Positions 25,823 to 34,523 of a stretch of 64,000 nt of DNA are shown here, in pieces. The stretch is taken from NCBI GenBank assembly GCA_902579215.1, contig CACHGH010000001.1, positions 46,363 to 110,362 on the forward strand, read 5' to 3'. Source of the stretch: an uncultured Pelagibacteraceae bacterium (GTDB lineage: Bacteria; Pseudomonadota; Alphaproteobacteria; Pelagibacterales; Pelagibacteraceae). The translations under genes were made by a program, and so were the position numbers. How positions within the stretch are numbered: position 1 is the first letter of the stretch; each line of letters opens with the position of its first letter. Under the pieces are notes generated by a model. That model saw nothing but the letters and a program-made list of their open reading frames with translations, was not told where the DNA came from and made no database searches.

Positions 25823-27163
25823 TTAGTTTTTTCGCTGATCTAAAAAAGCTTTTAAAGAGTCATCCATTGCTACTGCCCATTGAGTGTGATGAATTGGAGC
25901 AACTGATCCTGTAACTGGTGAAGAAAAAGACTTATTTCTGTATGTCATAATATCCTCTACTTTATGATGCTCCCATTCTTTAAAATGTTTTCTTATTAAT
26001 TCAAAATCAATTTTTGGATAATCAGACAATTCGTGAAGTTCCTTGGTGTATTCAGTTTGAAAGTCTATCATCTGATCGGCATTTTCTAGTTTTTCTTCCA
26101 TAGCAACCCACTTATTTATATCTTTTTCTATTTCTGAATTATTTGGAATTTTAATTTTTCCCATTATTACGTCTCTTGCATACCAAGCCTGGCAGTCAAA
26201 CATATTAAATGTATGAAATTGGTCTTGCATACCTAAGTAAAATAATTTGTGATTATCTTGCCATACAACACCTTTATATAGTTTAGGTGGGTATAATCTA
26301 TTTCTAGTTTTTAGTTTAAGATTTTCAGTTAAAAAAGGAAAATGATGAAGATAACCAGAACATAAAATTAATGCATCAGCTTCTTGTTTATGACCATCTT
26401 TGAAGATTGCTTTATTTCCTTCTAGCCTGTCTAAATAATGAACTTCTTTTACCCCACTAGGCCATTTAAATCCCATTGGGTTGTTTCTATATCCTATGGT
26501 TACACTTTTAGCTCCATACTTGTGGCATTGAAGAGCAACATCTTCAGCTGAATAACTACTTCCTAAAACTATGACATTTTTACCTCTGAACTCTTCAGCA
26601 TCTCTAAAATCATGAGAATGTAATATTCTTCCCGGAAAAGATTTCATTCCTGGATACTCTGGAATAAATGGAACAGAGAAATGACCTGTAGAAACAACTA
26701 TATAATCAAAAATATCTTTTGAAAATTTATCATTTTTTTTGTCATGAGAGGTAACCTCAAAATTATTTCCATTGTAAACTGCACTTGTAACACTGGTATT
26801 AAATCTTACTTTTTCTTTTAATTTTCCTTTTTTAACCCTACCTATTATATAGTCATATAAAACTTCTCTTGGAGGAAAAGATGGAATGGGTTTTCCAAAA
26901 TGTTCATCAAACGAATAGTCTGCAAATTCTAAACATTCTTTTGGACCATTTGACCATAGATACCTATACATACTGTTAGGAACAGGATCACCATATTGAT
27001 CAGACCCAGTTCTCCAACTATAGTTCCATAATCCTCCCCAATCTTCTTGTTTTTCAAAACAAACTATTTCAGGTATTTTTCCACCTTTTTTTTCAGCTTG
27101 TTCAAAAGATCTTAACATAGAAAGTCCACAAGGACCTGTTCCTATAATAGCTACTTTTGTCAT
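25823..27163 (-). CDS. tmm: Trimethylamine monooxygenase (flavin monooxygenase)
   Basis: 446 residues, the usual length for bacterial FMO. FAD motif G-T-G-P-C-G (8-13), FMO identifying sequence F-P-G-R-I-L-H-S-H-D-F-R (176-187), NADPH motif V-L-G-S-S-Y-S-A-E-D (199-208) and a late C-S-G-Y-L-H-H-F-P-F. Tmm oxygenates trimethylamine (and often dimethyl sulfide) to the N- or S-oxide using NADPH and O2. The island context (tdm, tmoXWV) supports the TMA assignment. It faces the tmoV-gpsA transcript and has a 119-base leader shared with the divergent TRAP genes. Confidence 0.92.
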   Translation of the reverse strand: MTKVAIIGTGPCGLSMLRSFEQAEKKGGKIPEIVCFEKQEDWGGLWNYSWRTGSDQYGDPVPNSMYRYLWSNGPKECLEFADYSFDEHFGKPIPSFPPREVLYDYIIGRVKKGKLKEKVRFNTSVTSAVYNGNNFEVTSHDKKNDKFSKDIFDYIVVSTGHFSVPFIPEYPGMKSFPGRILHSHDFRDAEEFRGKNVIVLGSSYSAEDVALQCHKYGAKSVTIGYRNNPMGFKWPSGVKEVHYLDRLEGNKAIFKDGHKQEADALILCSGYLHHFPFLTENLKLKTRNRLYPPKLYKGVVWQDNHKLFYLGMQDQFHTFNMFDCQAWYARDVIMGKIKIPNNSEIEKDINKWVAMEEKLENADQMIDFQTEYTKELHELSDYPKIDFELIRKHFKEWEHHKVEDIMTYRNKSFSSPVTGSVAPIHHTQWAVAMDDSLKAFLDQRKN

Positions 27164-27282
27164 ATTATTTTTAAATCCCTCAAATAATTTATTAAATCTA
27201 TCTTATCTAAATATTAATTCAATGATTTTAATTCTTGCAATAATTCTAATTTTAATTTTAATTGTCATAAAAAAATAACTCT

Positions 27283-27792
27283 ATGCCAAAATTAATCTCT
27301 AACTATGTAAAATTTATTGATACAATTTGTATTAAAGTTGGGAGAATAGTTATGTATGGAGTTTTTTTTATGATGTTTGTGCTAATTCTTTCTTTTGTAA
27401 CTAGAAATATAATAAATTATCCTTTGATGTGGATAATTGAGATGGCTCAATTTACAATTACTGCATATTATTTATTGGGTGGCGGTTATTCCATGATTAC
27501 TGATGATCATGTTAGAATGGATTTATTTTATGGAAGACTTTCCGAAAGAGGAAAGGCAAAAATGGATGCTTTTACAAGTATTTTTTTAATTTTCTATTTA
27601 ATAATTTTATTTTATGGATCTATAACAAGTTTACAATATACCATTCAAACTAAACAAAAACTTTTTACAGCGTGGGCACCTTATGTTTGGCCAATAAAAA
27701 GTTTAATGCTAATTGGTATTTTATTAATGTTACTGCAAGCTTTTTCAATGCTTTTTAAAGATATAGCAAAAATAAAAGGCGTAAAAATATAA
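27283..27792 (+). CDS. dctQ: TRAP transporter small membrane subunit
   Basis: 169 residues with four predicted membrane helices and the DctQ motif around the second helix (W-I-I-E-M-A-Q-F-T-I-T-A-Y-Y-L-L-G-G-G-Y). It couples sodium-driven uptake with DctM. The substrate cannot be read from this subunit. It is separated from dctM by two bases and transcribed divergently from tmm. Confidence 0.88.
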   Translation: MPKLISNYVKFIDTICIKVGRIVMYGVFFMMFVLILSFVTRNIINYPLMWIIEMAQFTITAYYLLGGGYSMITDDHVRMDLFYGRLSERGKAKMDAFTSIFLIFYLIILFYGSITSLQYTIQTKQKLFTAWAPYVWPIKSLMLIGILLMLLQAFSMLFKDIAKIKGVKI

Positions 27793-27794
27793 TT

Positions 27795-29135
27795 ATGTTA
27801 GCACAATACTTAAGTTATGAATTCATTGCATTGTTTATGTTTATAACAATGTTAACTATGATGTTCACTGGTCAAAGAGTATTCGGTGCAATAGGTTTTG
27901 TTGCAGCTGCTTCAGCATTATTGATTTGGGGTGAAGGATCTATGGAGATGCCCTATACAGCTACTTGGAAATTATTTAAATGGTATCCAATGCTTACTCT
28001 TCCTCTTTTTATTTATATGGGGTTTATGATTTCCGAGTCGGGAATAGCAAATGATTTATATAAAATGTTTCATGTATACTTTGGTGGACTAAAAGGTGGT
28101 CTTGCTATTGGAACTATGCTTATGATGGTAGCAATTTCTGCAATGAATGGATTAAGTGTAGCGGGAATGGCTATAGGAGCAACAATTGCACTTCCAGAAA
28201 TGTTAAAGAGAAATTATGATAAACGAATGATAACCGGGGTAGTTCAAGCAGGCAGCTCTCTAGGTATACTTATACCTCCAAGTGTAGTTATGGTTTTATA
28301 TGGAATGATTGCAAGACAACCTGTTAGTAAACTTTGGTTGGCTGGCCTTTTACCAGGAATATTAATGGCTTCTTTATTTATTATTTATATTTATGTTAGA
28401 TGTCGACTACAACCAGAATTAGGTCCGGCATTAGATAAAAAAGAAAGAGACATTCCGTTACCAGAAAAATTAAAATTATTAAAAGCTGGAATAATTCCTT
28501 TTGTAATTTTCTTTCTTATGACTGGTTTATTTTTAATGGGAATAGCTAGTCTGGTTGAATGCTCAGCCGTTGGAGCACTACTTGCTACTATCGCTGCTGT
28601 TTATAAAAAAAGATTTAACAAACAAGTACTTGAAACTACGCTTAAAAAAACACTAGGTGTTTCATGTATGTTTATGTGGATAATTTTAGCGGCATTATGT
28701 TTTGGGGCTGTCTTTGATGGTTTGGGAGCAGGAAAAGCAATAGAAAAGTTATTTATTGAAAGATGGCATCTAACACCTTGGGGAGTTTTAATTATGATGC
28801 AACTTTCATATATAATTATGGGAATGTTTTTAGATGATACTGCAATGTTGGTAATTGTTGCACCACTTTATGTTCCACTAATTATATCTTTAGGATTTGA
28901 TCCAATATGGTATGGGGTGCTTTATACAATTACTTGCCAAATAGCATATATGACCCCACCGTTTGGATATAATTTATTCTTAATGAGAGCTATGGCACCA
29001 AAAGAAATAACTTTATATGATATTTATAGATCAATAATTCCGTTTGTTATAGTTATGGTTATTGGTCTAGCGATAGTTATGGCATTCCCTGAAATTGCTA
29101 CATACTTGCCTGAAAAATATTTATCAAATAAATAA
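27795..29135 (+). CDS. dctM: TRAP transporter large membrane subunit
   Basis: 446 residues, about twelve membrane helices, with DctM features P-L-F-I-Y-M-G-F-M near residue 74, a G-S-L-G-I-L-I-P-P-S core near 152 and a late M-T-P-P-F-G-Y-N-L-F. This is the ion-coupled transport channel of the TRAP system. The ATG overlaps nothing and follows dctQ by two bases. A 94-base gap then separates it from the binding-protein gene. Confidence 0.92.
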   Translation: MLAQYLSYEFIALFMFITMLTMMFTGQRVFGAIGFVAAASALLIWGEGSMEMPYTATWKLFKWYPMLTLPLFIYMGFMISESGIANDLYKMFHVYFGGLKGGLAIGTMLMMVAISAMNGLSVAGMAIGATIALPEMLKRNYDKRMITGVVQAGSSLGILIPPSVVMVLYGMIARQPVSKLWLAGLLPGILMASLFIIYIYVRCRLQPELGPALDKKERDIPLPEKLKLLKAGIIPFVIFFLMTGLFLMGIASLVECSAVGALLATIAAVYKKRFNKQVLETTLKKTLGVSCMFMWIILAALCFGAVFDGLGAGKAIEKLFIERWHLTPWGVLIMMQLSYIIMGMFLDDTAMLVIVAPLYVPLIISLGFDPIWYGVLYTITCQIAYMTPPFGYNLFLMRAMAPKEITLYDIYRSIIPFVIVMVIGLAIVMAFPEIATYLPEKYLSNK

Positions 29136-29171
29136 ATTCAACTTATAGTTTAAATTATTTTAAATAATTAC

Positions 29172-29184
29172 TAGAATCATTCTA
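29172..29184. promoter_or_regulatory. Inverted repeat upstream of dctP
   Basis: TAGAAT-C-ATTCTA has perfect 6-base arms, 46 bases before the dctP start, in the only sizeable gap of the TRAP operon. It could be an operator or part of a dctP-specific promoter. An AT-rich context makes short repeats common, so support is weak. Confidence 0.3.
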
Positions 29185-29229
29185 AAATTAATAATAACCT
29201 TTTGCGTATAAATTAAGTAGGGGGAAAAT

Positions 29230-30306
29230 ATGAAAAAAGAAAAAAAAATCATAACAAATAAAAGGCGTTCGTTTATTAAGAAAGCCGGTTTGTTAACTTT
29301 GGGTGCGGCGGGGGCTACTGTTGTAAAAGCTCCTTACGTTTATGCGGCGTCAAATCCAATTAAATGGAGACTGCAAACATATTCTGGCGCGCCTTTAGGA
29401 GCTCATGTAATTAAGCCACAAATTGAAGCTTTTAATAAAGCTGCGCACGGCGAAATGGAAATTGAGCTTTACTATGCAGACCAATTAGTGCCAACTGATG
29501 AATTGTTTAGAGCAATGCAGGCGGGTACTATTGACGCTGTACAAAGTGATGACGCAACTATGGGTTCACCAGTAGATATACAGGTATTTGGTGGATATTT
29601 CCCATTTGCAACAAGATACAGCTTAGATGTTCCATCATTATTTAAATATTATGGTTTAAATGAAATTTGGGATGAAGCTTATAAAGAAGTTAAGGGAGTA
29701 AAATGGTTAAGCACTAGTGCTTGGGACCCTTGTCATCTATTTACTGTTAAGAAAAAAGTTACTTCATTAGCAGACATGAAAGGTTTAAGAGTTTTCGGCG
29801 TTCCTACTGCTGGAAAATTCTTGTCTAGATATGGTTTAATTCCAGTAATTGTACCATGGGATGATGTTGAAACTGCAATGCAAACAGGTGAACTTGATGG
29901 TGTTTGTTGGTGTGGATTTACCGAAGCTTACGAAGTAGGTTGGGCAGATATTTGCAAATATGCCTTAACAAATGCAGTTACAGGTGCATGGTTTGGTTCT
30001 TACTTTGCTAATTCAAAAAGCTGGGAAAAATTAAGTCCAAAACTTCAAGCTTTATACCGAATGTCTATTAATGACTCTCATTATTATAGACAAGTATGGT
30101 ATTGGGGTGGAGAAGCAGACCTACGTGTTAATGGTAAAAAAATGGAACTAACAAGTCTTCCAGCGAATGAGTGGAGTAAAGTTGTAGAAGACTCTAAAGA
30201 GTTCTGGGATGATACATCTAAAATTAGCCCACGTGCTAAAAAAGTTGTTGATGCATTTAAATTATATGCTCAAACAATGGAAAAAGCTGGTTATCCTTAT
30301 AGATAA
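29230..30306 (+). CDS. dctP: TRAP transporter substrate-binding protein
   Basis: 358 residues with a twin-arginine signal (K-R-R-S-F-I-K-K-A-G, then a hydrophobic stretch and cut site near V-Y-A), so it is exported folded. The mature part is a DctP fold with W-R-L-Q-T-Y-S at its first strand, a D-E-L-F-R-A-M-Q-A-G-T-I-D hinge and the W-D-D-V-E-T-A-M-Q-T-G-E-L-D-G-V motif that holds the carboxylate-binding region. The ligand is probably an organic anion. It has a strong GGGGGGA ribosome-binding site and ends at a hairpin terminator, so it can be made in excess of DctQM. Confidence 0.9.
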   Translation: MKKEKKIITNKRRSFIKKAGLLTLGAAGATVVKAPYVYAASNPIKWRLQTYSGAPLGAHVIKPQIEAFNKAAHGEMEIELYYADQLVPTDELFRAMQAGTIDAVQSDDATMGSPVDIQVFGGYFPFATRYSLDVPSLFKYYGLNEIWDEAYKEVKGVKWLSTSAWDPCHLFTVKKKVTSLADMKGLRVFGVPTAGKFLSRYGLIPVIVPWDDVETAMQTGELDGVCWCGFTEAYEVGWADICKYALTNAVTGAWFGSYFANSKSWEKLSPKLQALYRMSINDSHYYRQVWYWGGEADLRVNGKKMELTSLPANEWSKVVEDSKEFWDDTSKISPRAKKVVDAFKLYAQTMEKAGYPYR

Positions 30307-30315
30307 TAATATTTT

Positions 30316-30342
30316 TAGGCGCTTCTTTTATAGAAGCGCCTA
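30316..30342. terminator. Bidirectional hairpin terminator between dctP and the SDR gene
   Basis: An 11-bp perfect stem, TAGGCGCTTCT (30316-30326) with AGAAGCGCCTA (30332-30342), and a 5-base loop lie between convergent genes. The minus-strand side is followed by TAAAAAT and the plus-strand side by TAATTCT, so neither has a long U run. The stem is strong for this genome and probably serves both transcripts. Confidence 0.75.
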
Positions 30343-30352
30343 ATTCTAAGAT

Positions 30353-31108
30353 TTAAGGTTTAGCAGTAATACCGCCGTCGATAATAATTTCAGTTCCAGT
30401 AATATAATTAGATTGGTCGCTTAATAGAAACATAACGGTATTTGATATATCTTGCGGTTCAGCAATTCTATTAAGAGGTATTACTTTTGCTAATTTTTTT
30501 TTTGCAGATGGATTTTTTTTCCATCTTTTTTGCATATTAGTATCGACTGCTCCAGGCAATATAGTATTTGATCTAATATTCTTTGAAGCAAATTGAATTG
30601 CTAGAGATTTTGAAAGTCTAATCATAGCAGCTTTAGAGGATCCATAAGCATCCTGCGGTTTATCATCACCTGACAATGCATCAACAGACGAAATATGCAC
30701 CATTGATCCAAATTTATTTTTTTTCATTTTAGGTATAATAATTTTAGATAGATAAACCATTGATTTTAAGTTTATTTCATAGACTTTATCCCATATTTTG
30801 GAGTCAATATTCGCTGATGATATATCTTTATCAAACCATAAGACACCTGTTGTATTAATTAAATAATCAATCTGCTTATTTTTTTTGTAAAATATTTCTA
30901 TAGATTTTTTTAATTTTTTAAAATTAGTAACATCAATATTTTGATATATGCAATTATGATTATCTTTTAAAAAATTTTTAGGGGGTTTTTTCAAATCAAT
31001 CATAAGTACCGTAATATTATTTCTTGATAAATTTTTAGAAACCTCTAAACCCATACCACCACAAGCACCCGTAACAATTGCTGATTTACCTTTGTAAGTA
31101 AGCTTCAT
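30353..31108 (-). CDS. Short-chain dehydrogenase/reductase
   Basis: 251 residues of classical SDR form: cofactor motif T-G-A-C-G-G-M-G, N-T-T-G-V-L structural motif, catalytic serine in H-I-S-S-V-D-A, Y-G-S-S-K as the Tyr-x-x-x-Lys pair, and the C-terminal I-T-G-T-E-I-I-I-D-G-G. NAD(P)-dependent oxidation or reduction of an alcohol/ketone is expected. A D-L-K after the second strand suggests NAD. It follows the aldehyde dehydrogenase by 4 bases on the minus strand. The substrate is unknown, and the TRAP neighbour hints at a transported carboxylate. Confidence 0.85.
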   Translation of the reverse strand: MKLTYKGKSAIVTGACGGMGLEVSKNLSRNNITVLMIDLKKPPKNFLKDNHNCIYQNIDVTNFKKLKKSIEIFYKKNKQIDYLINTTGVLWFDKDISSANIDSKIWDKVYEINLKSMVYLSKIIIPKMKKNKFGSMVHISSVDALSGDDKPQDAYGSSKAAMIRLSKSLAIQFASKNIRSNTILPGAVDTNMQKRWKKNPSAKKKLAKVIPLNRIAEPQDISNTVMFLLSDQSNYITGTEIIIDGGITAKP

Positions 31109-31112
31109 TTTT

Positions 31113-32489
31113 TTATAATTTTTTCTTTAGGTGAAAACTTTTTGGTTTTGTAAGATGTTCATATGCTATCTCAGATAAAGAACAGCCTTTTCCCGTTTCC
31201 TTTACACCTGTCCAAGATAATCCTGGATCTAAGTAATCACATCTATTCATAAATAAAGTTCCAGTATTTACTTTATTTCCAAGCTTTTCTGCAACATCGA
31301 TATCTTTAGTCCAAATTGATGCGGTTAAACCATAAGGACTATCATTCATTAAATTTACACCTTCATCGTCATTATCTACCGCCATTATTCCTACACAGGG
31401 ACCAAATGTTTCTTCCATCATAAATTTCATTTCATGATTTACATTAGTTAGAACTTGCGGGATCATGTAATTTTTATGTTCTTTTGGGTAATCAAATTTT
31501 GATTCATTAATCATCATTTTTGCACCTTGTTTTACAGCTAAATTCATCTGATCTTTAATAAAATCTGCAGCAGATAATTTAACAACAGGACCAAGGTTGG
31601 TATCTTCTTTTAATGGATTACCCAATTTATAGCTGTATGTTTTATCAATAAATAATTCTAAAAAATTATTATATATTTTTTTATCTACGTAGATTCTTTC
31701 TATGCCGCAGCAAGATTGACCAGAATTAAAAAAAGAACCATCCACAAGATTTTCTACAGTATTTTCAAGATCAGCATCATGTCTTACAAATGCTGGATCC
31801 TTTCCCCCCAATTCAAGTGCAATACTTATAAATTTATTCATTGTTGATTTTTGAACTTCATAGCCTGCACTTACTGACCCTGTAAATGAAACAAACCCAA
31901 TTCTTTTATCAGAAACTATTTTCAAACTGTCATTGTGGTTAAGATGTAAATAATTAAATGTATTATTAGGAAGAGTTTTTTTAGCTGATTCATATAATTG
32001 TTCAGCACAAAGAGGTGTTTGGGCTGAGTGCTTTAATATTACAGAATTTCCTGCAGCAAGAGATGGTATAATTGAATTAACAGACGTTAAATAAGGATAG
32101 TTCCATGGAGCTATAATAAAAGAAACCCCCATTGGAATTCTTTTAATATAATTTTTAAAATTTTCTTTTTCTGGCAAATAGATATTTTTTAATTTTTCAT
32201 CCGCAATCGAGAGCATATAATCAGCTCTTTCTTTAAAACCTTTTAATTCATTTAACGCTTGAGAGATTGGCCTTCCCATTTGTCTGGTAATTTCTTCAAT
32301 AATTTGTTTTTCTTTTGATAAAAAGTCAGCAACAAATTTTTTTAATAAATCAACTCTTTCCTCTACTTTAAGTGATCCCCATTCATTTTGGGCAATTACT
32401 GAATTAGATATAGTTTCTTCAATTATTTTCGAATTATACTCTCTTTCGACATATATTGTATTATCTATTGGTGTAATTGTTTGGATCAT
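31113..32489 (-). CDS. NAD(P)-dependent aldehyde dehydrogenase
   Basis: 458 residues of the ALDH superfamily: N-terminal I-I-A-P-W-N-Y-P near 122, G-S-V-x-x-G-Y nucleotide turn, catalytic glutamate in L-E-L-G-G-K-D-P and cysteine in S-G-Q-S-C-C. Two adjacent cysteines at the active site are slightly unusual; the first of the pair aligns with the usual nucleophile. It would oxidise an aldehyde to an acid, likely the one produced by the divergent iron alcohol dehydrogenase. A 70-base shared leader suggests coordinated control. Confidence 0.9.
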   Translation of the reverse strand: MIQTITPIDNTIYVEREYNSKIIEETISNSVIAQNEWGSLKVEERVDLLKKFVADFLSKEKQIIEEITRQMGRPISQALNELKGFKERADYMLSIADEKLKNIYLPEKENFKNYIKRIPMGVSFIIAPWNYPYLTSVNSIIPSLAAGNSVILKHSAQTPLCAEQLYESAKKTLPNNTFNYLHLNHNDSLKIVSDKRIGFVSFTGSVSAGYEVQKSTMNKFISIALELGGKDPAFVRHDADLENTVENLVDGSFFNSGQSCCGIERIYVDKKIYNNFLELFIDKTYSYKLGNPLKEDTNLGPVVKLSAADFIKDQMNLAVKQGAKMMINESKFDYPKEHKNYMIPQVLTNVNHEMKFMMEETFGPCVGIMAVDNDDEGVNLMNDSPYGLTASIWTKDIDVAEKLGNKVNTGTLFMNRCDYLDPGLSWTGVKETGKGCSLSEIAYEHLTKPKSFHLKKKL

Positions 32490-32559
32490 AAAAAATGCAA
32501 GATTAAACTAGATTAATTTCATTTACCATATTAAAAATCCTCTATAAATAAATTTAAAT

Positions 32560-33723
32560 ATGAGCAAATATAATTGGAATTATCCAACCACAATGTGGGT
32601 AGGTGAAAATAGAATTGCCGATTTAGGTAGTGCTTGCAAACAGCTAAATATTAAAAGTCCTTTATTAGTTACAGACAGTGGTTTGGCTAAAACTCAGATG
32701 GTTTTAAATATATTAGAAAAATTAAAAAATGAAGGATTTAAAGTTAGTATTTTTTCAAAAGTTGTAGGTAACCCTACAGGCACAAATGTTAAAGAAGGAG
32801 TTGAAATATATAATAAAGATAGTTGCGACGGTGTTATAGCATTTGGTGGAGGTAGTGGACTAGATGTTGGAAAAGCTGTAGCATTTATGTCGGGACAAAC
32901 TCTTTCAATTTGGGACTTTGAAGACGTGGGAGATAACTGGACTAAAGCAAATCATGATAAAATTTCTCCAATTATAGCTGTCCCAACTACTGCTGGCACA
33001 GGATCTGAAACAGGTAGAGCTTCTGTAATTTTAAATGAAGAAACCGGCGTAAAAAATATTATTTTTCATCCAAAATTTTTACCTTCAATCGTAATATTAG
33101 ATCCAGCTTTAACTATTGGTCTACCACCAAAAATTACAGCTGCTACAGGAATGGATGCATTAGCTCATAATCTTGAAGCATTTTGTGCACCTGGATTTCA
33201 TCCAATGGCCGATGGTATTGCTTTAGAAGGAATGAGAATGATTAATCAATGGTTGTTAAAAGCTGTCAAAGATGGCTCAAATATTGAAGCGAGAATGAAC
33301 ATGTTAACAGCTGCAAGCATGGGATCTACTGCTTTTCAAAAAGGGTTAGGGGCAATTCATTCTTTAAGTCACCCTGTTAACGCTGTTAATAATATTCATC
33401 ATGGATTATCAAATGCAATATTCATGCCATATGTTTTGACTTTCAATAAAGATGTAATTGAAGAAAAAATTATAAAAATTTGTAAATATTTAGAATTGCA
33501 AAATCAATCATTCGATGCTTTTATACAGTGGGTTTTAGAATTAAGACAAAAATTAGATATGCCACATAAGTTATCAGATGTTATAAAGAAAGAAGATTTT
33601 GATATTGAAAGATTATCAAAAATGGCTTTAGACGATCCTTCAACATCATCTAATCCAAAAAAAATGACAGTTAATGATATGAAAACGTTGTACGAACACA
33701 GTATGTCTGGGAAATTATTTTAA
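32560..33723 (+). CDS. Iron-containing alcohol dehydrogenase
   Basis: 387 residues of the group III (iron) alcohol dehydrogenase family. The G-G-G-S-G-L-D-V-G-K-A NAD loop, G-T-G-S-E-T-G, and the metal-binding D-A-L-A-H-N and H-S-L-S-H-P-V with a following H-H-G-L stretch are present. It interconverts an alcohol or hydroxyacid and its carbonyl. It heads a two-gene unit with the amidotransferase (overlap 1 base) and is divergent from the aldehyde dehydrogenase. Substrate unknown. Confidence 0.9.
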   Translation: MSKYNWNYPTTMWVGENRIADLGSACKQLNIKSPLLVTDSGLAKTQMVLNILEKLKNEGFKVSIFSKVVGNPTGTNVKEGVEIYNKDSCDGVIAFGGGSGLDVGKAVAFMSGQTLSIWDFEDVGDNWTKANHDKISPIIAVPTTAGTGSETGRASVILNEETGVKNIIFHPKFLPSIVILDPALTIGLPPKITAATGMDALAHNLEAFCAPGFHPMADGIALEGMRMINQWLLKAVKDGSNIEARMNMLTAASMGSTAFQKGLGAIHSLSHPVNAVNNIHHGLSNAIFMPYVLTFNKDVIEEKIIKICKYLELQNQSFDAFIQWVLELRQKLDMPHKLSDVIKKEDFDIERLSKMALDDPSTSSNPKKMTVNDMKTLYEHSMSGKLF

Positions 33724-34523
33724 TGAAAAATTTAAATTTATTAGTTGTTGAGGGAAACTTGCCAAATGAAAATCAAAATTTTAAAAATTCAGGCATAAAA
33801 ACTCATGCAGAAAGTTTACAAGAGAGTCTTGCATATTATTCAAAAGATTTAAATATTGACGTCTTTAATCCATGTTCTGAGAAAACTTTTGATAAAATCA
33901 TTCCAAATATTAAAAAATATGATGGATTGATTTGGGGTGGTAGTAGTCTGAGTATCTATAACGATTGCATAGAAATTCGAAGACAAATTGCTTTTATGAA
34001 AGAATGTTTTAAAAATATTAAAAAAATTTTAGCTATATGTTGGGGTATGCAAGTAGCAGTAACAGCAGCAGGAGGAGAAGTAAAAAAAGCATCTAATGGC
34101 GCACATATTGGTATAGCCAAAGATATTGAAATTAATGAAAATGGATTGAAGCACCCTTTATATAGACATAAAAATAAAAAATTTAATTCACCAGCTTTTA
34201 ATTTTGATGAGGTGGTTACTTTACCAAATGAGGCAACTCATTTAGCATCAAACAAAATTAATAAAATACAGAGCATTCATTTTAAGTCTGGCGTAAGTGA
34301 TATATGGGGTTTGCAGTATCATCCTGAAATTACATATGATAAAATGATTACATTAATTAAATTTAGAAAAGAAAGACTTATAACTGTTAGAAAATGTTTT
34401 AAAGATGAAGAAGAAATTCAAAATCATATTAAATTTATTGAAGAAGAAATAAAAAAATCAAAAAAAGACACTAGAATGCTAGAGTTAAAAAATTGGTTAG
34501 ATTATTTAAAAACTGCCGCTTAA
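33723..34523 (+). CDS. Class I glutamine amidotransferase-like protein
   Basis: 266 residues with a GMP-synthase-like GATase1 fold. The nucleophile Cys106 is in A-I-C-W-G-M-Q and the His-Glu pair in L-Q-Y-H-P-E. A C-terminal charged helical extension of about 60 residues follows. No synthetase partner domain is attached. It could hydrolyse a gamma-glutamyl amide (as PuuD does) or supply ammonia to an unknown partner. It overlaps the alcohol dehydrogenase by one base and abuts fhs tail to tail, so it is co-transcribed with the dehydrogenase. Confidence 0.82.
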   Translation: MKNLNLLVVEGNLPNENQNFKNSGIKTHAESLQESLAYYSKDLNIDVFNPCSEKTFDKIIPNIKKYDGLIWGGSSLSIYNDCIEIRRQIAFMKECFKNIKKILAICWGMQVAVTAAGGEVKKASNGAHIGIAKDIEINENGLKHPLYRHKNKKFNSPAFNFDEVVTLPNEATHLASNKINKIQSIHFKSGVSDIWGLQYHPEITYDKMITLIKFRKERLITVRKCFKDEEEIQNHIKFIEEEIKKSKKDTRMLELKNWLDYLKTAA

